Notes: generated by a model from the sequence alone, not told the origin. A DNA stretch of 64,000 nucleotides from Streptomyces sclerotialus (GCF_040907265.1 NZ_JBFOHP010000002.1:1116001-1180000), one strand, 5' to 3'; shown: positions 45,456 through 55,605, counted from the first letter of the stretch. Made by a program: numbers and translations.

Positions 45456-46139
45456 ATGACCCGGGTACTGGTGGTGGAGGACGATCCGCAGCTCGTCCGT
45501 GCCCTGGTGATCAACCTGGAGGCGCGCCGATACGGCGTCGACACGGCGCCGGACGGCACCACTGCGTTGCGGCTCGCCGCCGCGCGCCATCCGGACGTGG
45601 CCGTGCTCGATCTGGGGCTGCCCGACATGGACGGGGTCGATGTGATCAAGGCCCTGCGTGGTTGGACCAGGATTCCCCTCCTGGTCCTGTCCGCGCGCCG
45701 GGGATCCGATGACAAGGTCGCGGCACTCGACGCGGGCGCCGACGACTACATGACCAAGCCGTTCAGCATGGATGAACTACTGGCCAGGCTGCGCGCCGCC
45801 GTCCGCCGCACGGAGACCACCCCGCTCGCGCCGGAGACGACGGTCGTCATCACGCAGGACTTCTCCGTCGACCTGGCGGCCAAGAGGGCTTCCCGCGACG
45901 GGCAGGACGTACGCCTGACGCCGACCGAGTGGCATCTCCTGGAGATCCTCGTCTGCCACCCGGGCCGCCTCATCACACAACGACAGCTTCTCCACCAGGT
46001 ATGGGGTACGTCCCGGAGCGACAAGACCCATTACCTCCGGGTCTACATGGCGCAGATCCGGCGGAAACTCGAACCGGATCCGTCGCACCCGCGCTACCTG
46101 ATCACCGAGCCCGGCATGGGATACCGCTTCGAGCCCTGA
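45456..46139 (+). CDS. kdpE: KdpE response regulator (OmpR/PhoB family)
   Basis: A 227-residue regulator. The receiver domain holds the acidic pair in VVEDD, the phospho-acceptor Asp52 (VLDLGLPDMDG), Thr/Ser in VLSARR and Lys in MTKPF. The C-terminal winged helix (residues ~130-225: LTPTEWHLLEILVCHPGRLI then VYMAQIRRKLEPDP) is of the OmpR type, which binds direct repeats of 10-11 bp. That is the spacing found upstream of many genes here. It is the only response regulator in the window for two KdpD kinases. It precedes kdpD, the reverse of the order in Escherichia coli. Confidence 0.95.
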   Translation: MTRVLVVEDDPQLVRALVINLEARRYGVDTAPDGTTALRLAAARHPDVAVLDLGLPDMDGVDVIKALRGWTRIPLLVLSARRGSDDKVAALDAGADDYMTKPFSMDELLARLRAAVRRTETTPLAPETTVVITQDFSVDLAAKRASRDGQDVRLTPTEWHLLEILVCHPGRLITQRQLLHQVWGTSRSDKTHYLRVYMAQIRRKLEPDPSHPRYLITEPGMGYRFEP

Positions 46140-46219
46140 CGCACTCTCCCCCGGCCCCGACCGTACTTGCCCACCACCTACACCGACCACCACGCCCACA
46201 CCGACCACAGAGAGAGACG

Positions 46220-48766
46220 ATGGCACGCGGGAAACTCCGGATCTACCTCGGTGCGGCGCCCGGCGTCGGCAAGACGTACGCGATGCTCGCCGAGGCACAC
46301 CGCCGCGTCGAGCGGGGCACGGACTGCGTGGTCGCCTTCGTGGAACACCACGGGCGGCCGCGCACCGAGGTACTGCTGCACGGCCTGGAACAGGTCGCAC
46401 GCAAGGAGCTGGAATACCGCGGCAGCGTCTTCACCGAGATGGACGTGGACGCCGTCCTCGCGCGGCGTCCGGCCGTCGCCCTGGTCGACGAGATGGCCCA
46501 CACCAACGTCCCCGGGTCCCGCAACACCAAACGCTGGCAGGACATCGAAGAGCTGCTGGCGGCCGGCATCGACGTCATCTCCACGGTCAACATCCAGCAT
46601 CTGGAGTCGCTGGGTGACGTCGTCGAGTCGATCACCGGCATCCGGCAGAAGGAGACCGTGCCGGACGAGGTGGTGCGCCGCGCCGACCAGGTCGAACTGG
46701 TCGACATGTCCCCGCAGGCACTGCGCCGCCGCATGGCACACGGCAATGTCTACAAGCCGGACAAGGTCGACGCGGCCCTGTCGAACTACTTCCGCCCCGG
46801 CAACCTGACCGCGCTGCGGGAGCTGGCGCTGCTGTGGGTCGCCGACCGGGTCGACGAATACCTGCAGGAGTACCGTACCGAGCACCGCGTCTCGAAGATC
46901 TGGGGATCGCGTGAGCGCATCGTCGTGGGGCTGACCGGCGGTACCGAGGGCCGCACGCTGATCCGCCGGGCGGCGCGCCTGGCGGAGAAGGGGGCGGGCG
47001 GTGAGGTGCTGGCCGTCTACATCGGCCGGAGCGACGGACTGACCTCCGCCTCCCCCAAGGAACTGGCGGTCCAGCGCACCCTGGTCGAAGATCTCGGCGG
47101 CACGTTCCACCACGTCATCGGCGACGATGTTTCCACCGCGCTGCTGGATTTCGCCCGCGGCGTCAACGCCACCCAGATCGTGCTCGGCGTCTCGCGCCGC
47201 AAGCCCTGGCAGTACGTCTTCGGCCCCGGTGTCAGCGCCACCGTGGCCCGCGACTCCGGTCCCGACCTGGACGTCCACCTCGTCACGCACGACGCGATGG
47301 GCAAGGGACGCGGGCTGCCGGTGACCCGCCGCGCACGGTTCGCCCGCTCCCGGCTCATCGGAGGGTGGCTGACCGGCGTGGGCGGGCCCCTCCTGCTCAC
47401 CTTCCTCCTCAGCAGCTTCGCGCCGGGGGTGGGCCTGGCCAACGACATGCTGCTGTATCTGTCCCTGACGGTCGGCGCCGCGCTTCTCGGCGGGCTGTGG
47501 CCCGCGCTCGTCTCGGCCGTCGTCGGCTCCCTGCTGCTGAACTGGTTCTTCACCCCGCCGGTCCACACGCTGACCATCGATGCCCCGCAGAACATCGTCG
47601 CCATGGCGGTCTTCGTCGGCGTGGCGCTGTCGGTCGCCTCCGTCGTGGACCTCGCGGCCCGCCGCACCCAGCAGGCGGCCCGGCTCCGCGCCGAGTCGGA
47701 GGCCCTCTCGTTCCTCGCGGGCAGCGTGCTGCGCGGCGAAACGGGCCTGGACGATCTGCTGGAACGGGTACGGGAGACGTTCGCCATGGACTCCGTGGCC
47801 CTGCTGGAGCGGCAGAGCGACGTCGACCCGTGGACCTGTGCCGGCAGGGTGGGAAACGGCTCCCCGGTCGAGCGGCCGGAGGACGCCGACGTCGACATGC
47901 CCGTCGGCGACCACATGAGCCTGGCGCTCTCCGGCCGGGTCCTGCCCGCCGAGGACCGCCGCGTGCTCGCCGCCTTCGCCGCCCAGGCGGCAGTGGTCCT
48001 GGACCACCAGCGCCTCCAGAACGAGGCCCAATGGGCACGGACCCTCGCGGAGGGCAACCGTATGCGTACCGCCCTGCTCGCGGCCGTCAGCCACGACCTC
48101 CGTACGCCCCTCGCAAGCATCAAGGCGTCCGTCACCTCGCTCCGCTCCGATGACGTGGACTGGTCCGAGGAGGACCGGGCCGAACTTCTCGCCTCCATCG
48201 AGGAGGGCACCGACCGCCTCGACCACCTGGTGGGCAACCTCCTGGACATGTCCCGCCTCCAGACCGGCACGGTGACGCCGCTGAACAGGGAGATCGACAT
48301 CGACGAGGTGGTGCCGATGGCCCTGGGCGGCCTCCCCGAAGGCAGCGTGGAACTGGAGGTCCCGGAGACCCTGCCGATGGTCGTCGTCGACCCCGGGCTG
48401 CTGGAGCGTTCGGTCGCCAACATCGTCGAGAACGCGGTGAAGTACAGCCCTGACGGCACACCGGTGCTGGTGTCGGCCAGCGCCCTCGCCGACCGGGTGG
48501 AACTGCGGGTGGTCGACCGCGGCCCCGGCGTTCCGGACGAGGCGAAGGAGCGCATCTTCGAACCGTTCCAGCGTTATGGCGACGTACCACGCGGGGCCGG
48601 CGTCGGCCTCGGTCTCGCGGTCGCCCGCGGCTTCGCCGAAGCCATCGGCGGCACCCTCACCGCGGAAGACACCCCAGGGGGCGGTCTCACCATGGTCCTC
48701 ACCCTCCCCATCGCGCCGGGCCACCCACCGACCCGGCCCGACCTCCCGGCCACGGCCATCTCCTGA
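46220..48766 (+). CDS. kdpD: KdpD sensor histidine kinase
   Basis: An 848-residue sensor. The N-terminal KdpD domain has [13 protein letters not shown] and [12 protein letters not shown]; a universal-stress-like domain runs to ~375, then four transmembrane helices (~385-480), a GAF-like part and the kinase core with His in [11 protein letters not shown]-box [12 protein letters not shown]1 DRGPGVPD and G2 [11 protein letters not shown]. It senses low K+ or turgor and phosphorylates KdpE. The ATG at 46220 follows GAGAGAGACG. It resembles the paralogue at 28322 along the whole length. Its stop lies 16 nt before the truncated aldolase, so the operon's right end is a rearrangement point. Confidence 0.96.
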   Translation: MARGKLRIYLGAAPGVGKTYAMLAEAHRRVERGTDCVVAFVEHHGRPRTEVLLHGLEQVARKELEYRGSVFTEMDVDAVLARRPAVALVDEMAHTNVPGSRNTKRWQDIEELLAAGIDVISTVNIQHLESLGDVVESITGIRQKETVPDEVVRRADQVELVDMSPQALRRRMAHGNVYKPDKVDAALSNYFRPGNLTALRELALLWVADRVDEYLQEYRTEHRVSKIWGSRERIVVGLTGGTEGRTLIRRAARLAEKGAGGEVLAVYIGRSDGLTSASPKELAVQRTLVEDLGGTFHHVIGDDVSTALLDFARGVNATQIVLGVSRRKPWQYVFGPGVSATVARDSGPDLDVHLVTHDAMGKGRGLPVTRRARFARSRLIGGWLTGVGGPLLLTFLLSSFAPGVGLANDMLLYLSLTVGAALLGGLWPALVSAVVGSLLLNWFFTPPVHTLTIDAPQNIVAMAVFVGVALSVASVVDLAARRTQQAARLRAESEALSFLAGSVLRGETGLDDLLERVRETFAMDSVALLERQSDVDPWTCAGRVGNGSPVERPEDADVDMPVGDHMSLALSGRVLPAEDRRVLAAFAAQAAVVLDHQRLQNEAQWARTLAEGNRMRTALLAAVSHDLRTPLASIKASVTSLRSDDVDWSEEDRAELLASIEEGTDRLDHLVGNLLDMSRLQTGTVTPLNREIDIDEVVPMALGGLPEGSVELEVPETLPMVVVDPGLLERSVANIVENAVKYSPDGTPVLVSASALADRVELRVVDRGPGVPDEAKERIFEPFQRYGDVPRGAGVGLGLAVARGFAEAIGGTLTAEDTPGGGLTMVLTLPIAPGHPPTRPDLPATAIS

Positions 48767-48782
48767 GCACGAGCACCAGCTG

Positions 48783-49373
48783 ATGGAGTCCTACGGCGCC
48801 CACTGCGTCTACGTCACCGACTCCGGCGGCCGCCTGACCATGGACGGCGTACGGGACCGCTTCCGCGCCTACCGCGACGTCCTCGACCCGGCCACCGAAC
48901 TCGGCATCCACGCCCACCACAACCTCGCACTCGGCGTCGCCAACACCGTCGTCGCCGTCGGGAACGGCGTCACGCGCGTCGATGCCTCCGTCGCCGGGCA
49001 GGGCGCGGGCGCCGGCAACTGCCCACTGGAGGCGTTCATCGCGGTCGCCGACCTGATGGGCTGGAAGCACGGCTGCGACCTGTTCCCCCTCATGGACGCC
49101 GCCGACGACCTCGTACAGCCCCTCCAGGACCGCGAGGTACGGGTCGACCGCGAGACCCTCACGTCGGGCTACGCGGGCGTCTACTCCAGCTGCCTGCGCC
49201 ACGCGGAAGCCGCCGCCCGGCGCTACGGCCTCGACACCCGCAGCATCCTGGTCGAGGTCGGCCGCCGCAAGATGGTCGGCGGCCAGGAGGACATGATCAC
49301 CGACATCGCCCTCGACCTGACGGCGCGGGACGCCGAACAAGCGCCGCCGCCCCTGCGACGAAAGCAACGATGA
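48783..49373 (+). pseudogene. 4-hydroxy-2-oxovalerate aldolase lacking its N-terminal half
   Basis: From an ATG at 48783 the frame reads [20 protein letters not shown], then [17 protein letters not shown] and [12 protein letters not shown], which are the second half of an MhpE/DmpG-type aldolase including the HxH metal ligands. Intact proteins have about 340 residues; only 196 are left here, and the catalytic N-terminal strands with the RDG motif are missing. In-frame residues before the ATG (EHEHQL) may still be homologous. The enzyme ends meta-cleavage pathways, which fits the catabolic genes to the right. The break lies directly at the end of kdpD. Confidence 0.8.
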
Positions 49374-49388
49374 GGCGCCTTCGTGGGG

Positions 49389-50306
49389 TCACTCCTGGTC
49401 CATGCGGGGCAGTCGCGCCCCGACCCGCGCGGCCGTCCCGCGCAGCCAGATGTGGGCCGCGTCATGCGTGTGGACCGGGTGCCACCACAACGCCTCACGC
49501 AGCGGCACCGCCTCGTACGGCGGCTCCACCACCCGGACGGCGGCGATCGGCGTCAGCATCCGCGCCAGACGTGCCTGGATCAAGGCGAGGCGGCGGGTGC
49601 CGGCGATCAACAGGGGCAGGAGCTGGAAGCTGTCGACGGAGACCTCCACACGCGGCTCGATGCCGAGCATGCCCAGTTGGCGCACCGCGGGGGCGTCGTA
49701 GGTGCGCTGGTACGTGACCCAGGGCAGCCGGGCCAGGTCCTGCCGGGTGAGACGGTCCTCGACGCCGGGGTGGTCCTGTGCCACGAGGAACACCCAGCGG
49801 TCGTCGTAGAGGTCGGTGGCGGGGAAGTCGCTGATCACGCCGTGCGGCATGAGCAGGCCGTCGGTGGCGCTCAGCAGGGTCGCGGTGTCGTCGACGGCGG
49901 TGGGCGGGGCCTGGGTGAAGCGGAGCCGGATGCCGGGGGCCTCCTCGTGCACCACGCGGGCGAGTTCGGTGCCGAAGACGGCGACGGCGTAGTCGGACGC
50001 CACCAGCTTGAACTCGCGGTCCTCCTTGGCCGGGTCGAAGTCGGCCTGGCTGGAGAAGAGGCGTTCCAGCACGTCGTAGGCGGTGGAAGTGCGGTCCAGG
50101 AGCACCTGGCCGAGGGCGGTCAGCTCGTAGTGGCCGCCGACGCGGGCGAGCAGGTCGTCGTCGAAGTGCCGGCGCAGCCGGGCGAGGGCCGCGCTCATCG
50201 CGGGCTGGCTCAGACCGACACGCTGCCCGGCATGGGTGACGTTCCGCTCCTCGAGCAGGGCACGCAGGGCGACGACGAGATTGAGGTCGAGACGGGCCAG
50301 GTTCAC
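49389..50306 (-). CDS. LysR-family regulator of the catabolic cluster
   Basis: A 305-residue regulator. The N-terminal winged helix-turn-helix is of the NodD/NahR-like type (LDLNLVVALRALLEERNVTH, then GLSQPAMSAALARLRRHFDD), followed by the effector-binding domain (FKLVASDYAVAVFGTELARV). It starts at the GTG at 50306; further upstream codons give Ile/His-rich sequence from the promoter. It is divergent from the first catabolic gene with ~150 bp between, which is the classical layout for a regulator that activates the opposite operon when the substrate or an intermediate binds. Confidence 0.9.
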   Translation of the reverse strand: MNLARLDLNLVVALRALLEERNVTHAGQRVGLSQPAMSAALARLRRHFDDDLLARVGGHYELTALGQVLLDRTSTAYDVLERLFSSQADFDPAKEDREFKLVASDYAVAVFGTELARVVHEEAPGIRLRFTQAPPTAVDDTATLLSATDGLLMPHGVISDFPATDLYDDRWVFLVAQDHPGVEDRLTRQDLARLPWVTYQRTYDAPAVRQLGMLGIEPRVEVSVDSFQLLPLLIAGTRRLALIQARLARMLTPIAAVRVVEPPYEAVPLREALWWHPVHTHDAAHIWLRGTAARVGARLPRMDQE

Positions 50307-50453
50307 GGGGACCCCTTGCTTTTCGGCGCTGACCAGGAGGAATTTACTAGCTGACCAGGGGAAATTTGTGTGATGGATTATTGCTATCCACACGATCTAT
50401 TTCCCTGATCGTCGGCGGCGGGTCCACATTAGTCCCACAGCGATCAGGAGGAC
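50307..50453. promoter_or_regulatory. Divergent promoter between lysR and the catabolic operon
   Basis: An AT-rich stretch (AGGAATTTACTAGCTGACCA and GGGGAAATTTGTGTGATGGA at 50337-50378) contrasts with its surroundings. GGAATTT and GGAAATTT repeats may be the regulator's half-sites. Confidence 0.5.
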
Positions 50454-51455
50454 ATGTCTGTGAATCCCGCACCCGTATCCCCGCCCTTCGCCGGGCCCTT
50501 CGCCCTCGCGACCCTGTCCGCCCCGGACGGCCCGGCTTTCCCCGCGCTGGTCACCCCCGACGAGCACGTCGTGGACCTGCGGACCGCCCTGGACGACGAC
50601 CGGCTGACGGTCCGTCGGCTGCTGGAGGACTGGGCCGCGGTGCTGCCCCGGCTGCGGACCCTGGCCGGCGACGGCACGGTGGAGCGCGAGCCCCTGGCGG
50701 GGTTCCGGGTGCACGCCCCGGTCGAGCCGCGGCAGGTCTTCCAGTCCGGCGCCAACTACCGGCAGCACGTCATCGACCTGCACGTCGCGCACCGCGCGCC
50801 CGGTGACGACCGCCCGGAGGACGAGCGCCGCGCGGAGGCCGCCGAACTCATGGACCGGCGGGCCGAGGAGGACCTGCCGTACGTGTTCATCGGGCTGCCG
50901 AGCGCGATCACGGGCCCGTACGACGATGTGGTGCTGCCCGGGTGGGCCGAAAAGCCGGACTGGGAGCTGGAGTTGGCGGCCGTCATCGGCAGGCCCGCGC
51001 ATCGGGTGACGGTGGAGGAGGCCCTGGAGCACGTCGCCGGGTACACGATCGCCAACGACCTGACCGACCGCGCCACGGTCTTCCGGCGCGACATGCCGCA
51101 GATCGGTACCGACTGGCTGCGCAGCAAGAACGCGCCCGGCTTCACCCCGCTCGGCCCCTGGATCGTGCCCGCCGAGTCGATCGCCGACCCCGGCGACCTG
51201 CGCCTCGTCCTGAAGCTGAACGGCGAGACCATGCAGAACGAGTCCACCAAGGACATGATCTTCGACGTGGCGCGCATGGTGTCCTACGCCTCGCAGACGG
51301 CCCGGCTCCTGCCCGGAGACCTGGTACTGACCGGCTCCCCGGCCGGCAACGGCATGCACTGGGGACGGCTGCTGCGCGACGGCGACGTGATGGACGGCTC
51401 GATCAGCGGCCTCGGCGCGCAGCGCACCCGCTGTGTGGCGGAGGTGGCGTCGTGA
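50454..51455 (+). CDS. Fumarylacetoacetate hydrolase-family protein 1
   Basis: A 333-residue FAH-superfamily enzyme. The metal-binding acidic residues are in DWELELAAVIGR (Glu-x-Glu) and in GYTIANDLTDR (Asp); VFQSGANYRQHVID carries the conserved catalytic segment, and LTGSPAGNGMHWG closes the active site. FAH enzymes cleave C-C bonds in acylpyruvates or hydrate/decarboxylate oxo acids, usual late steps after ring cleavage. ATG at 50454 follows AGGAGG. It overlaps the next gene by 4 nt. Confidence 0.88.
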   Translation: MSVNPAPVSPPFAGPFALATLSAPDGPAFPALVTPDEHVVDLRTALDDDRLTVRRLLEDWAAVLPRLRTLAGDGTVEREPLAGFRVHAPVEPRQVFQSGANYRQHVIDLHVAHRAPGDDRPEDERRAEAAELMDRRAEEDLPYVFIGLPSAITGPYDDVVLPGWAEKPDWELELAAVIGRPAHRVTVEEALEHVAGYTIANDLTDRATVFRRDMPQIGTDWLRSKNAPGFTPLGPWIVPAESIADPGDLRLVLKLNGETMQNESTKDMIFDVARMVSYASQTARLLPGDLVLTGSPAGNGMHWGRLLRDGDVMDGSISGLGAQRTRCVAEVAS

Positions 51456-52462
51456 CCCTGGACCGGAACGACCCCGAGGGCGCCATCGCCGAGGCCGCCA
51501 AGGCGTACTCCAATTGGGGGCGTTGGGGCGAGGACGACCGGCTGGGCACCCTCAACTTCCTCGACGCGGCCAAGCGCCGCGAAGGAGCCGCGCTCGTGCG
51601 TCGGGGCGTCAGCTTCTCGCTGGCGCAGCGCTTCGACATGGACGGGCCGCAAAAGGGCTGGCGGCGGCGGACCAACCCGGTGCACACGATGCTCGACACC
51701 GGCACCGACGCGGCGCTCGGCAACCAGGGCTTCCCGCACGGCCTCGGCGGCGCCGACGACGTCATCGCCATGCCGCTGCAGTGCTCCACCCAGTGGGACG
51801 GGCTCGGCCACATCTTCGACCACGGCAAGGCGTGGAACGGCCGCCCCGCCGAGCAGGTCGTCACCTCCGACGGCGACCTCGTCACCGGCATCGAGCACAT
51901 GGCCCCGTACGTCGCCGGACGCGGCGTCCTCCTCGACGTGGGCCGCGTCATCGGCGAGGGTGGGGGCACCTCCCGCTCGAGCGGAGTCGAGAGTGGGGTC
52001 GAGAGTGGAGGAGAACTGCCCGACGGCTTCGCGATCACCGAGGAGCACCTCACCGCGACAGCCGAGGCGCACGGCGTCACGGTCGGCCGCGGCGACATCG
52101 TGGTGGTGCGCACCGGACGGCTCGCCAGGGCCCGGCGCGAGGGATGGGGCGAGTACGCGGGCGGCCCCGCGCCCGGCCTGTCGTTCACCACGGCCGGCTG
52201 GCTGCACCGCACCGAGATCGCCGCGATCGCCACGGACACCTGGGGCTTCGAGGTCCGCCCGAACGAGTTCGAGCACGCCTTCCAGCCGCTGCACCAGGTC
52301 GCCATCCCCAACATGGGACTGCTCATCGGCGAGATGTGGGACCTGGGCGCGCTGGCGGCGGACTGCGCGGACGACGGGGTGTACGACTTCTGGCTCGCCG
52401 CCGCTCCCCTGCCCATCACCGGCGCCGTCGGCTCGCCCGTCAACCCCATCGCCGTCAAGTAG
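51452..52462 (+). CDS. Cyclase-family (kynurenine formamidase-like) hydrolase
   Basis: A 336-residue member of the cyclase family (PF04199 type). The metal-binding signature reads STQWDGLGHIFDHGKAWNG, a variant with Trp before Asp that is seen in this subfamily, and the C-terminal part holds GLSFTTAGWLHRTEIAAI and FEHAFQPLHQ. The family hydrolyses cyclic amides, esters or isatin-like rings. An 18-residue Gly/Ser/Glu-rich insertion (GGGTSRSSGVESGVESGG) interrupts a loop at ~170-187 and coincides with a palindromic DNA element. The GTG start overlaps the preceding stop. Confidence 0.83.
   Translation: MTLDRNDPEGAIAEAAKAYSNWGRWGEDDRLGTLNFLDAAKRREGAALVRRGVSFSLAQRFDMDGPQKGWRRRTNPVHTMLDTGTDAALGNQGFPHGLGGADDVIAMPLQCSTQWDGLGHIFDHGKAWNGRPAEQVVTSDGDLVTGIEHMAPYVAGRGVLLDVGRVIGEGGGTSRSSGVESGVESGGELPDGFAITEEHLTATAEAHGVTVGRGDIVVVRTGRLARARREGWGEYAGGPAPGLSFTTAGWLHRTEIAAIATDTWGFEVRPNEFEHAFQPLHQVAIPNMGLLIGEMWDLGALAADCADDGVYDFWLAAAPLPITGAVGSPVNPIAVK
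51958..52014 (+). repeat. Palindromic element inserted in frame in the cyclase gene
   Basis: The segment starts GGTGGGGGCACCTCCCG, has the perfect palindrome CCGCTCGAGCGG at 51973-51984, and a direct repeat GTCGAGAGTGG (51986 and 51999). From memory, similar GGGGCACCTCCC-type units are scattered through many Streptomyces genomes. It adds a multiple of three bases and leaves the frame open. Confidence 0.6.
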
Positions 52463-52533
52463 CCCTCGATCCACCTGAGAGCTCCCCGAGATCTCCCTGA
52501 GGTCTCCCTGAGGGACAAAGGAGTAGTTCCCCC

Positions 52534-53664
52534 ATGAGCACACCCCGCACGGTCCTCGTCATCGGCGGTGGCGCGGCCGGCAACGCGGTCACGATCCTGC
52601 TGCGCCGCGCCGGGATCACGGTCGACCTGATCGAGGCCAAGGACGACTGGAACGCCACCGCGGGATCCGGCATCACCCTCCAGGGCAACGCCCTGCGCGT
52701 GCTGCGTGAACTCGGCGTGTGGGACCTGGTGGAGAAGTCCGGGTACGCGTTCAGCGCGGTCGGCATCACCGCGCCCGACGGCACCGTCCTGCACGCCGCC
52801 GAGGACCTGCGCACCGGCGGTGACGACCTGCCCGCCACCGTCGGCATGCAACGCCCCCGGTTGCAGGGCATCCTCAGCGACGCGGTGCGGGCCAGTGGCG
52901 CCACCCTCCGCCTCGGTGTCCGTGCCGCGTCCCTGGAGCAGGACGACGACGGCGTGTCGGTGGCCTTCGACGACGGCAGCGAGGGCCGCTACGACCTGGT
53001 GATAGCCGCCGACGGCCTGGGCTCCGCCACCCGCGCGGCCATCGGCATCACAGACCGGCCCGAACCCACCGGCATGGCCATCTGGCGCGTCGCCGCACCG
53101 CGCCCGGCCGGTGTGACCCGCACCGACCTCGCCTACGGCGGCCCCGCCTACATCGCCGGCTACTGCCCCACCAGCGACAGCACGCTCTACGCCTATGTCG
53201 TCGAGGCGAAACGCGACCGGGCCTCCATCCCCGTGGCGAGCTACGCGGACGAGATGCGCGCCCTGGCACAGCACTACGGAGGCCACTGGCCCGAGATCAC
53301 CGCGCACATCACCGACCCGGCGAAGGTCAACTACACCTGGTTCGACCGGCTGTTGGTGGAAGGTTCCTGGCATCGCGGCCGGGTCGTCCTCGTCGGCGAC
53401 GCCGCGCACTGCTGCCCGCCCACCCTGGCCCAGGGCGCCGCGATGTCGCTGGAGGACGCCTGGGTGCTCGCCCAGTTGCTGACCGCCTCCGACACCTGGG
53501 ACGACCCCCTGTTCCAGGAGTACTACGAGCGCCGTGTCGCCCGCGTACGTCCCGTCGTGGACGCGTCCGTGCAGATCGGGCAGTGGCAGCTGGACGGCGT
53601 TCGCGACGCCGACCTCCCGGGCCTGATGAGCCGCACCATGACCATGCTCCGGGAGCTGCCGTGA
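52534..53664 (+). CDS. FAD-dependent aromatic monooxygenase
   Basis: A 376-residue flavoprotein hydroxylase of the p-hydroxybenzoate hydroxylase/UbiH class. FAD-binding motif VLVIGGGAAGNAVTILLRRAG is at the N-terminus, the DG segment is YDLVIAADGLGSATR (~153-167), and the second FAD motif GRVVLVGDAAHCCPPTLAQG is near 285-304. These enzymes use NAD(P)H and O2 to hydroxylate rings and prepare them for cleavage. The ATG follows GACAAAGGAG. It overlaps the amidohydrolase by 4 nt. Confidence 0.9.
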   Translation: MSTPRTVLVIGGGAAGNAVTILLRRAGITVDLIEAKDDWNATAGSGITLQGNALRVLRELGVWDLVEKSGYAFSAVGITAPDGTVLHAAEDLRTGGDDLPATVGMQRPRLQGILSDAVRASGATLRLGVRAASLEQDDDGVSVAFDDGSEGRYDLVIAADGLGSATRAAIGITDRPEPTGMAIWRVAAPRPAGVTRTDLAYGGPAYIAGYCPTSDSTLYAYVVEAKRDRASIPVASYADEMRALAQHYGGHWPEITAHITDPAKVNYTWFDRLLVEGSWHRGRVVLVGDAAHCCPPTLAQGAAMSLEDAWVLAQLLTASDTWDDPLFQEYYERRVARVRPVVDASVQIGQWQLDGVRDADLPGLMSRTMTMLRELP

Positions 53665-54668
53665 CCACGCCCACCGTCGACGTGCACGCCCACGTCCTGC
53701 TGCCGGAGGTCGACGCCCTCGTGGCCGGCCTGCCCGGCCACGCCGAGGCCCGCGCCCTGGACGCCCGCCGCAACGGCCGCGCCGCGCTGGAGGTCAACGG
53801 CCCGATGATCGGCGAGCGGATCGGCCGCCTCACCGACGTACGGGCCCGGCTCGCGGCGATGGACGCCCAGGGCGTGGACGTCCAGCTGGTCAGCCCGTCC
53901 CCCTCGCACTACCACTACTGGGCGGACGAGGAGACGGCCGAGCAGGTGTACCGGCTCGCCAACGAGGCCACCGCCACGCACTGCGCGGCGGCACCCGACC
54001 GGCTGCGCGGCCTCGGTCTCGTACCCCTCCAGCACCCCGCCCACATGGTGCGCGCCCTCGATCACGCCCTCGCGCAGGGACTGGCCGGGGTGGAGATCTC
54101 CAGCCATGCCCCGGCGCGTGAGCTGTCCGACCCGGCCTACGAGCCCTTCTGGTCGCGCGCCGAGGAGACCGGAGCGGTCGTCTTCCTGCACCCGTTCGGC
54201 TGCACCCTCGACGAACGCCTCGACCAGTGGTACCTGTCCAACACCGTCGGCCAGCCCACCGAGAACGCCGTCGCCCTGTCGCATCTGATCTTCTCCGGTG
54301 TCCTCGACCGGCACCCCGGTCTCAAGGTCGTCGCGGCGCACGGCGGCGGCTACCTGCCCACCCACATCGGCCGCTCCGACCACGCGTGGTCGGCCCGCTC
54401 CGACGCGGGCGCCGGCTGCGCCCACCCGCCCAGCAGCTACCTGAAGCGGCTGTACTTCGACTCCCTCGTCCACGACCCGTACGTGCTGCGGGAGTTGGTG
54501 CGTGTGGCCGGCGCCGACCGGGTACTGCTCGGCTCCGACTTCCCCTTCGACATGGGCACCGAGGATCCGGTCGGCGCACTGCGCGCCGCGCGTCTGCCCG
54601 AGGCCGACTTCCACGCCGTACGCGGCGGCAACGCCTCCGCCCTGCTCACCCTGCTCTCCAAGGAGTGA
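53661..54668 (+). CDS. Amidohydrolase-family decarboxylase/hydrolase (ACMSD-like)
   Basis: A 335-residue TIM-barrel amidohydrolase of the ACMSD/gamma-resorcylate decarboxylase group: metal ligands HxH in VDVHAHVLLPE, His in VFLHPFGC, His in KVVAAHGGGYLP and Asp in VLLGSDFPFDMGTEDP. Such enzymes decarboxylate aromatic or ring-cleaved acids in a metal-dependent, non-oxidative way. It starts at the GTG at 53661, overlapping the monooxygenase stop, and precedes the dioxygenase by 4 nt, so the hydroxylation, decarboxylation and cleavage genes form one unit. Confidence 0.85.
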   Translation: MTTPTVDVHAHVLLPEVDALVAGLPGHAEARALDARRNGRAALEVNGPMIGERIGRLTDVRARLAAMDAQGVDVQLVSPSPSHYHYWADEETAEQVYRLANEATATHCAAAPDRLRGLGLVPLQHPAHMVRALDHALAQGLAGVEISSHAPARELSDPAYEPFWSRAEETGAVVFLHPFGCTLDERLDQWYLSNTVGQPTENAVALSHLIFSGVLDRHPGLKVVAAHGGGYLPTHIGRSDHAWSARSDAGAGCAHPPSSYLKRLYFDSLVHDPYVLRELVRVAGADRVLLGSDFPFDMGTEDPVGALRAARLPEADFHAVRGGNASALLTLLSKE

Positions 54669-54672
54669 CATC

Positions 54673-55605
54673 ATGCGCCTGCTCACCCATCTCCGGCACG
54701 TCGACCTCGCCGTGCCCGACTACGACAAGCAGCTCGACTTCTACGCCGGCGTGTGGGGCCTGACCAAGGTCGCCGAGGACTCCGGCATCTCCTTCCTCGC
54801 CGCCGAGGGCTCCCCGGAGCAGTACGTCGTACGGCTCCGCAAGGCCGACGAGAAGCGCCTCGACCTGGTGTCGTACGGCGCCGCGTCCGCCGCCGACGTC
54901 GACACGCTCGCCGAGCGGCTGCTCGCCGGCGGCGTCCAGTTGATCACCCAGCCGGGCAAGGTCGACACACCCGGCGGCGGCTACGGCTTCCGTTTCTTCG
55001 ACGTCGACGGGCGCACCATCGAGGTCTCGGCGGATGTCGAGGTCCGGCAGCACCGCAAGATCGAGGAGAAGGAGGCCATCCCGGTCAAGCTGTCGCACGT
55101 CGTGCTCAACTCCCCCGATCTGAACCGCACTCGGGAGTGGTACGAGCGGCACCTCGGCTTCGCCCTCTCCGACACCCTCAGCTCGCCGCACATGGGCGAG
55201 GTCATGCACTTCATGCGGATCAGCAACCAGCATCACTCCATGGCCATCGCGCAGGGCCCGCACACCGCTCTGCACCACGTCTCCTTCGAGATGCGCGGCC
55301 TGGACGAGTACATGCGCGGCTCCGGCCGCGTCATGCGCGCCGGGTACCGCAAGATCTGGGGCCCCGGCCGGCACATGGCGGGCGACAACACCTTCACGTA
55401 CTTCCTCGACCCGCACGGCAACACCGTCGAGTACACCACCGAGCTGGAACTGCTCGACGAGGACACCTGGCATCCGCACGTCTACGACTTCTCCCAGCCC
55501 GAGGTCACCGACCAGTGGGGCACCGCGAACCCGATGAACGAGCTGATCGCCAAGGAGTCCTTCAACGACCCCGACCGCGGCTGCTTCGTCGCCCCGCCGG
55601 TCTGA
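54673..55605 (+). CDS. Two-domain extradiol ring-cleavage dioxygenase (VOC)
   Basis: A 310-residue type I extradiol dioxygenase. Two VOC domains follow each other (HLRHVDLAVPDYDKQLDFYA at 6-25 and LSHVVLNSPDLNRTREWYE from ~140). The Fe(II) triad can be placed in the second: His in LSHVVL, His in LHHVSFEM and Glu in NTVEYTTE. It would open a catechol-type ring beside the diol. AAGGAGTGACATC precedes the ATG. The product would feed the FAH-family hydrolases and the lost aldolase. Confidence 0.87.
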   Translation: MRLLTHLRHVDLAVPDYDKQLDFYAGVWGLTKVAEDSGISFLAAEGSPEQYVVRLRKADEKRLDLVSYGAASAADVDTLAERLLAGGVQLITQPGKVDTPGGGYGFRFFDVDGRTIEVSADVEVRQHRKIEEKEAIPVKLSHVVLNSPDLNRTREWYERHLGFALSDTLSSPHMGEVMHFMRISNQHHSMAIAQGPHTALHHVSFEMRGLDEYMRGSGRVMRAGYRKIWGPGRHMAGDNTFTYFLDPHGNTVEYTTELELLDEDTWHPHVYDFSQPEVTDQWGTANPMNELIAKESFNDPDRGCFVAPPV

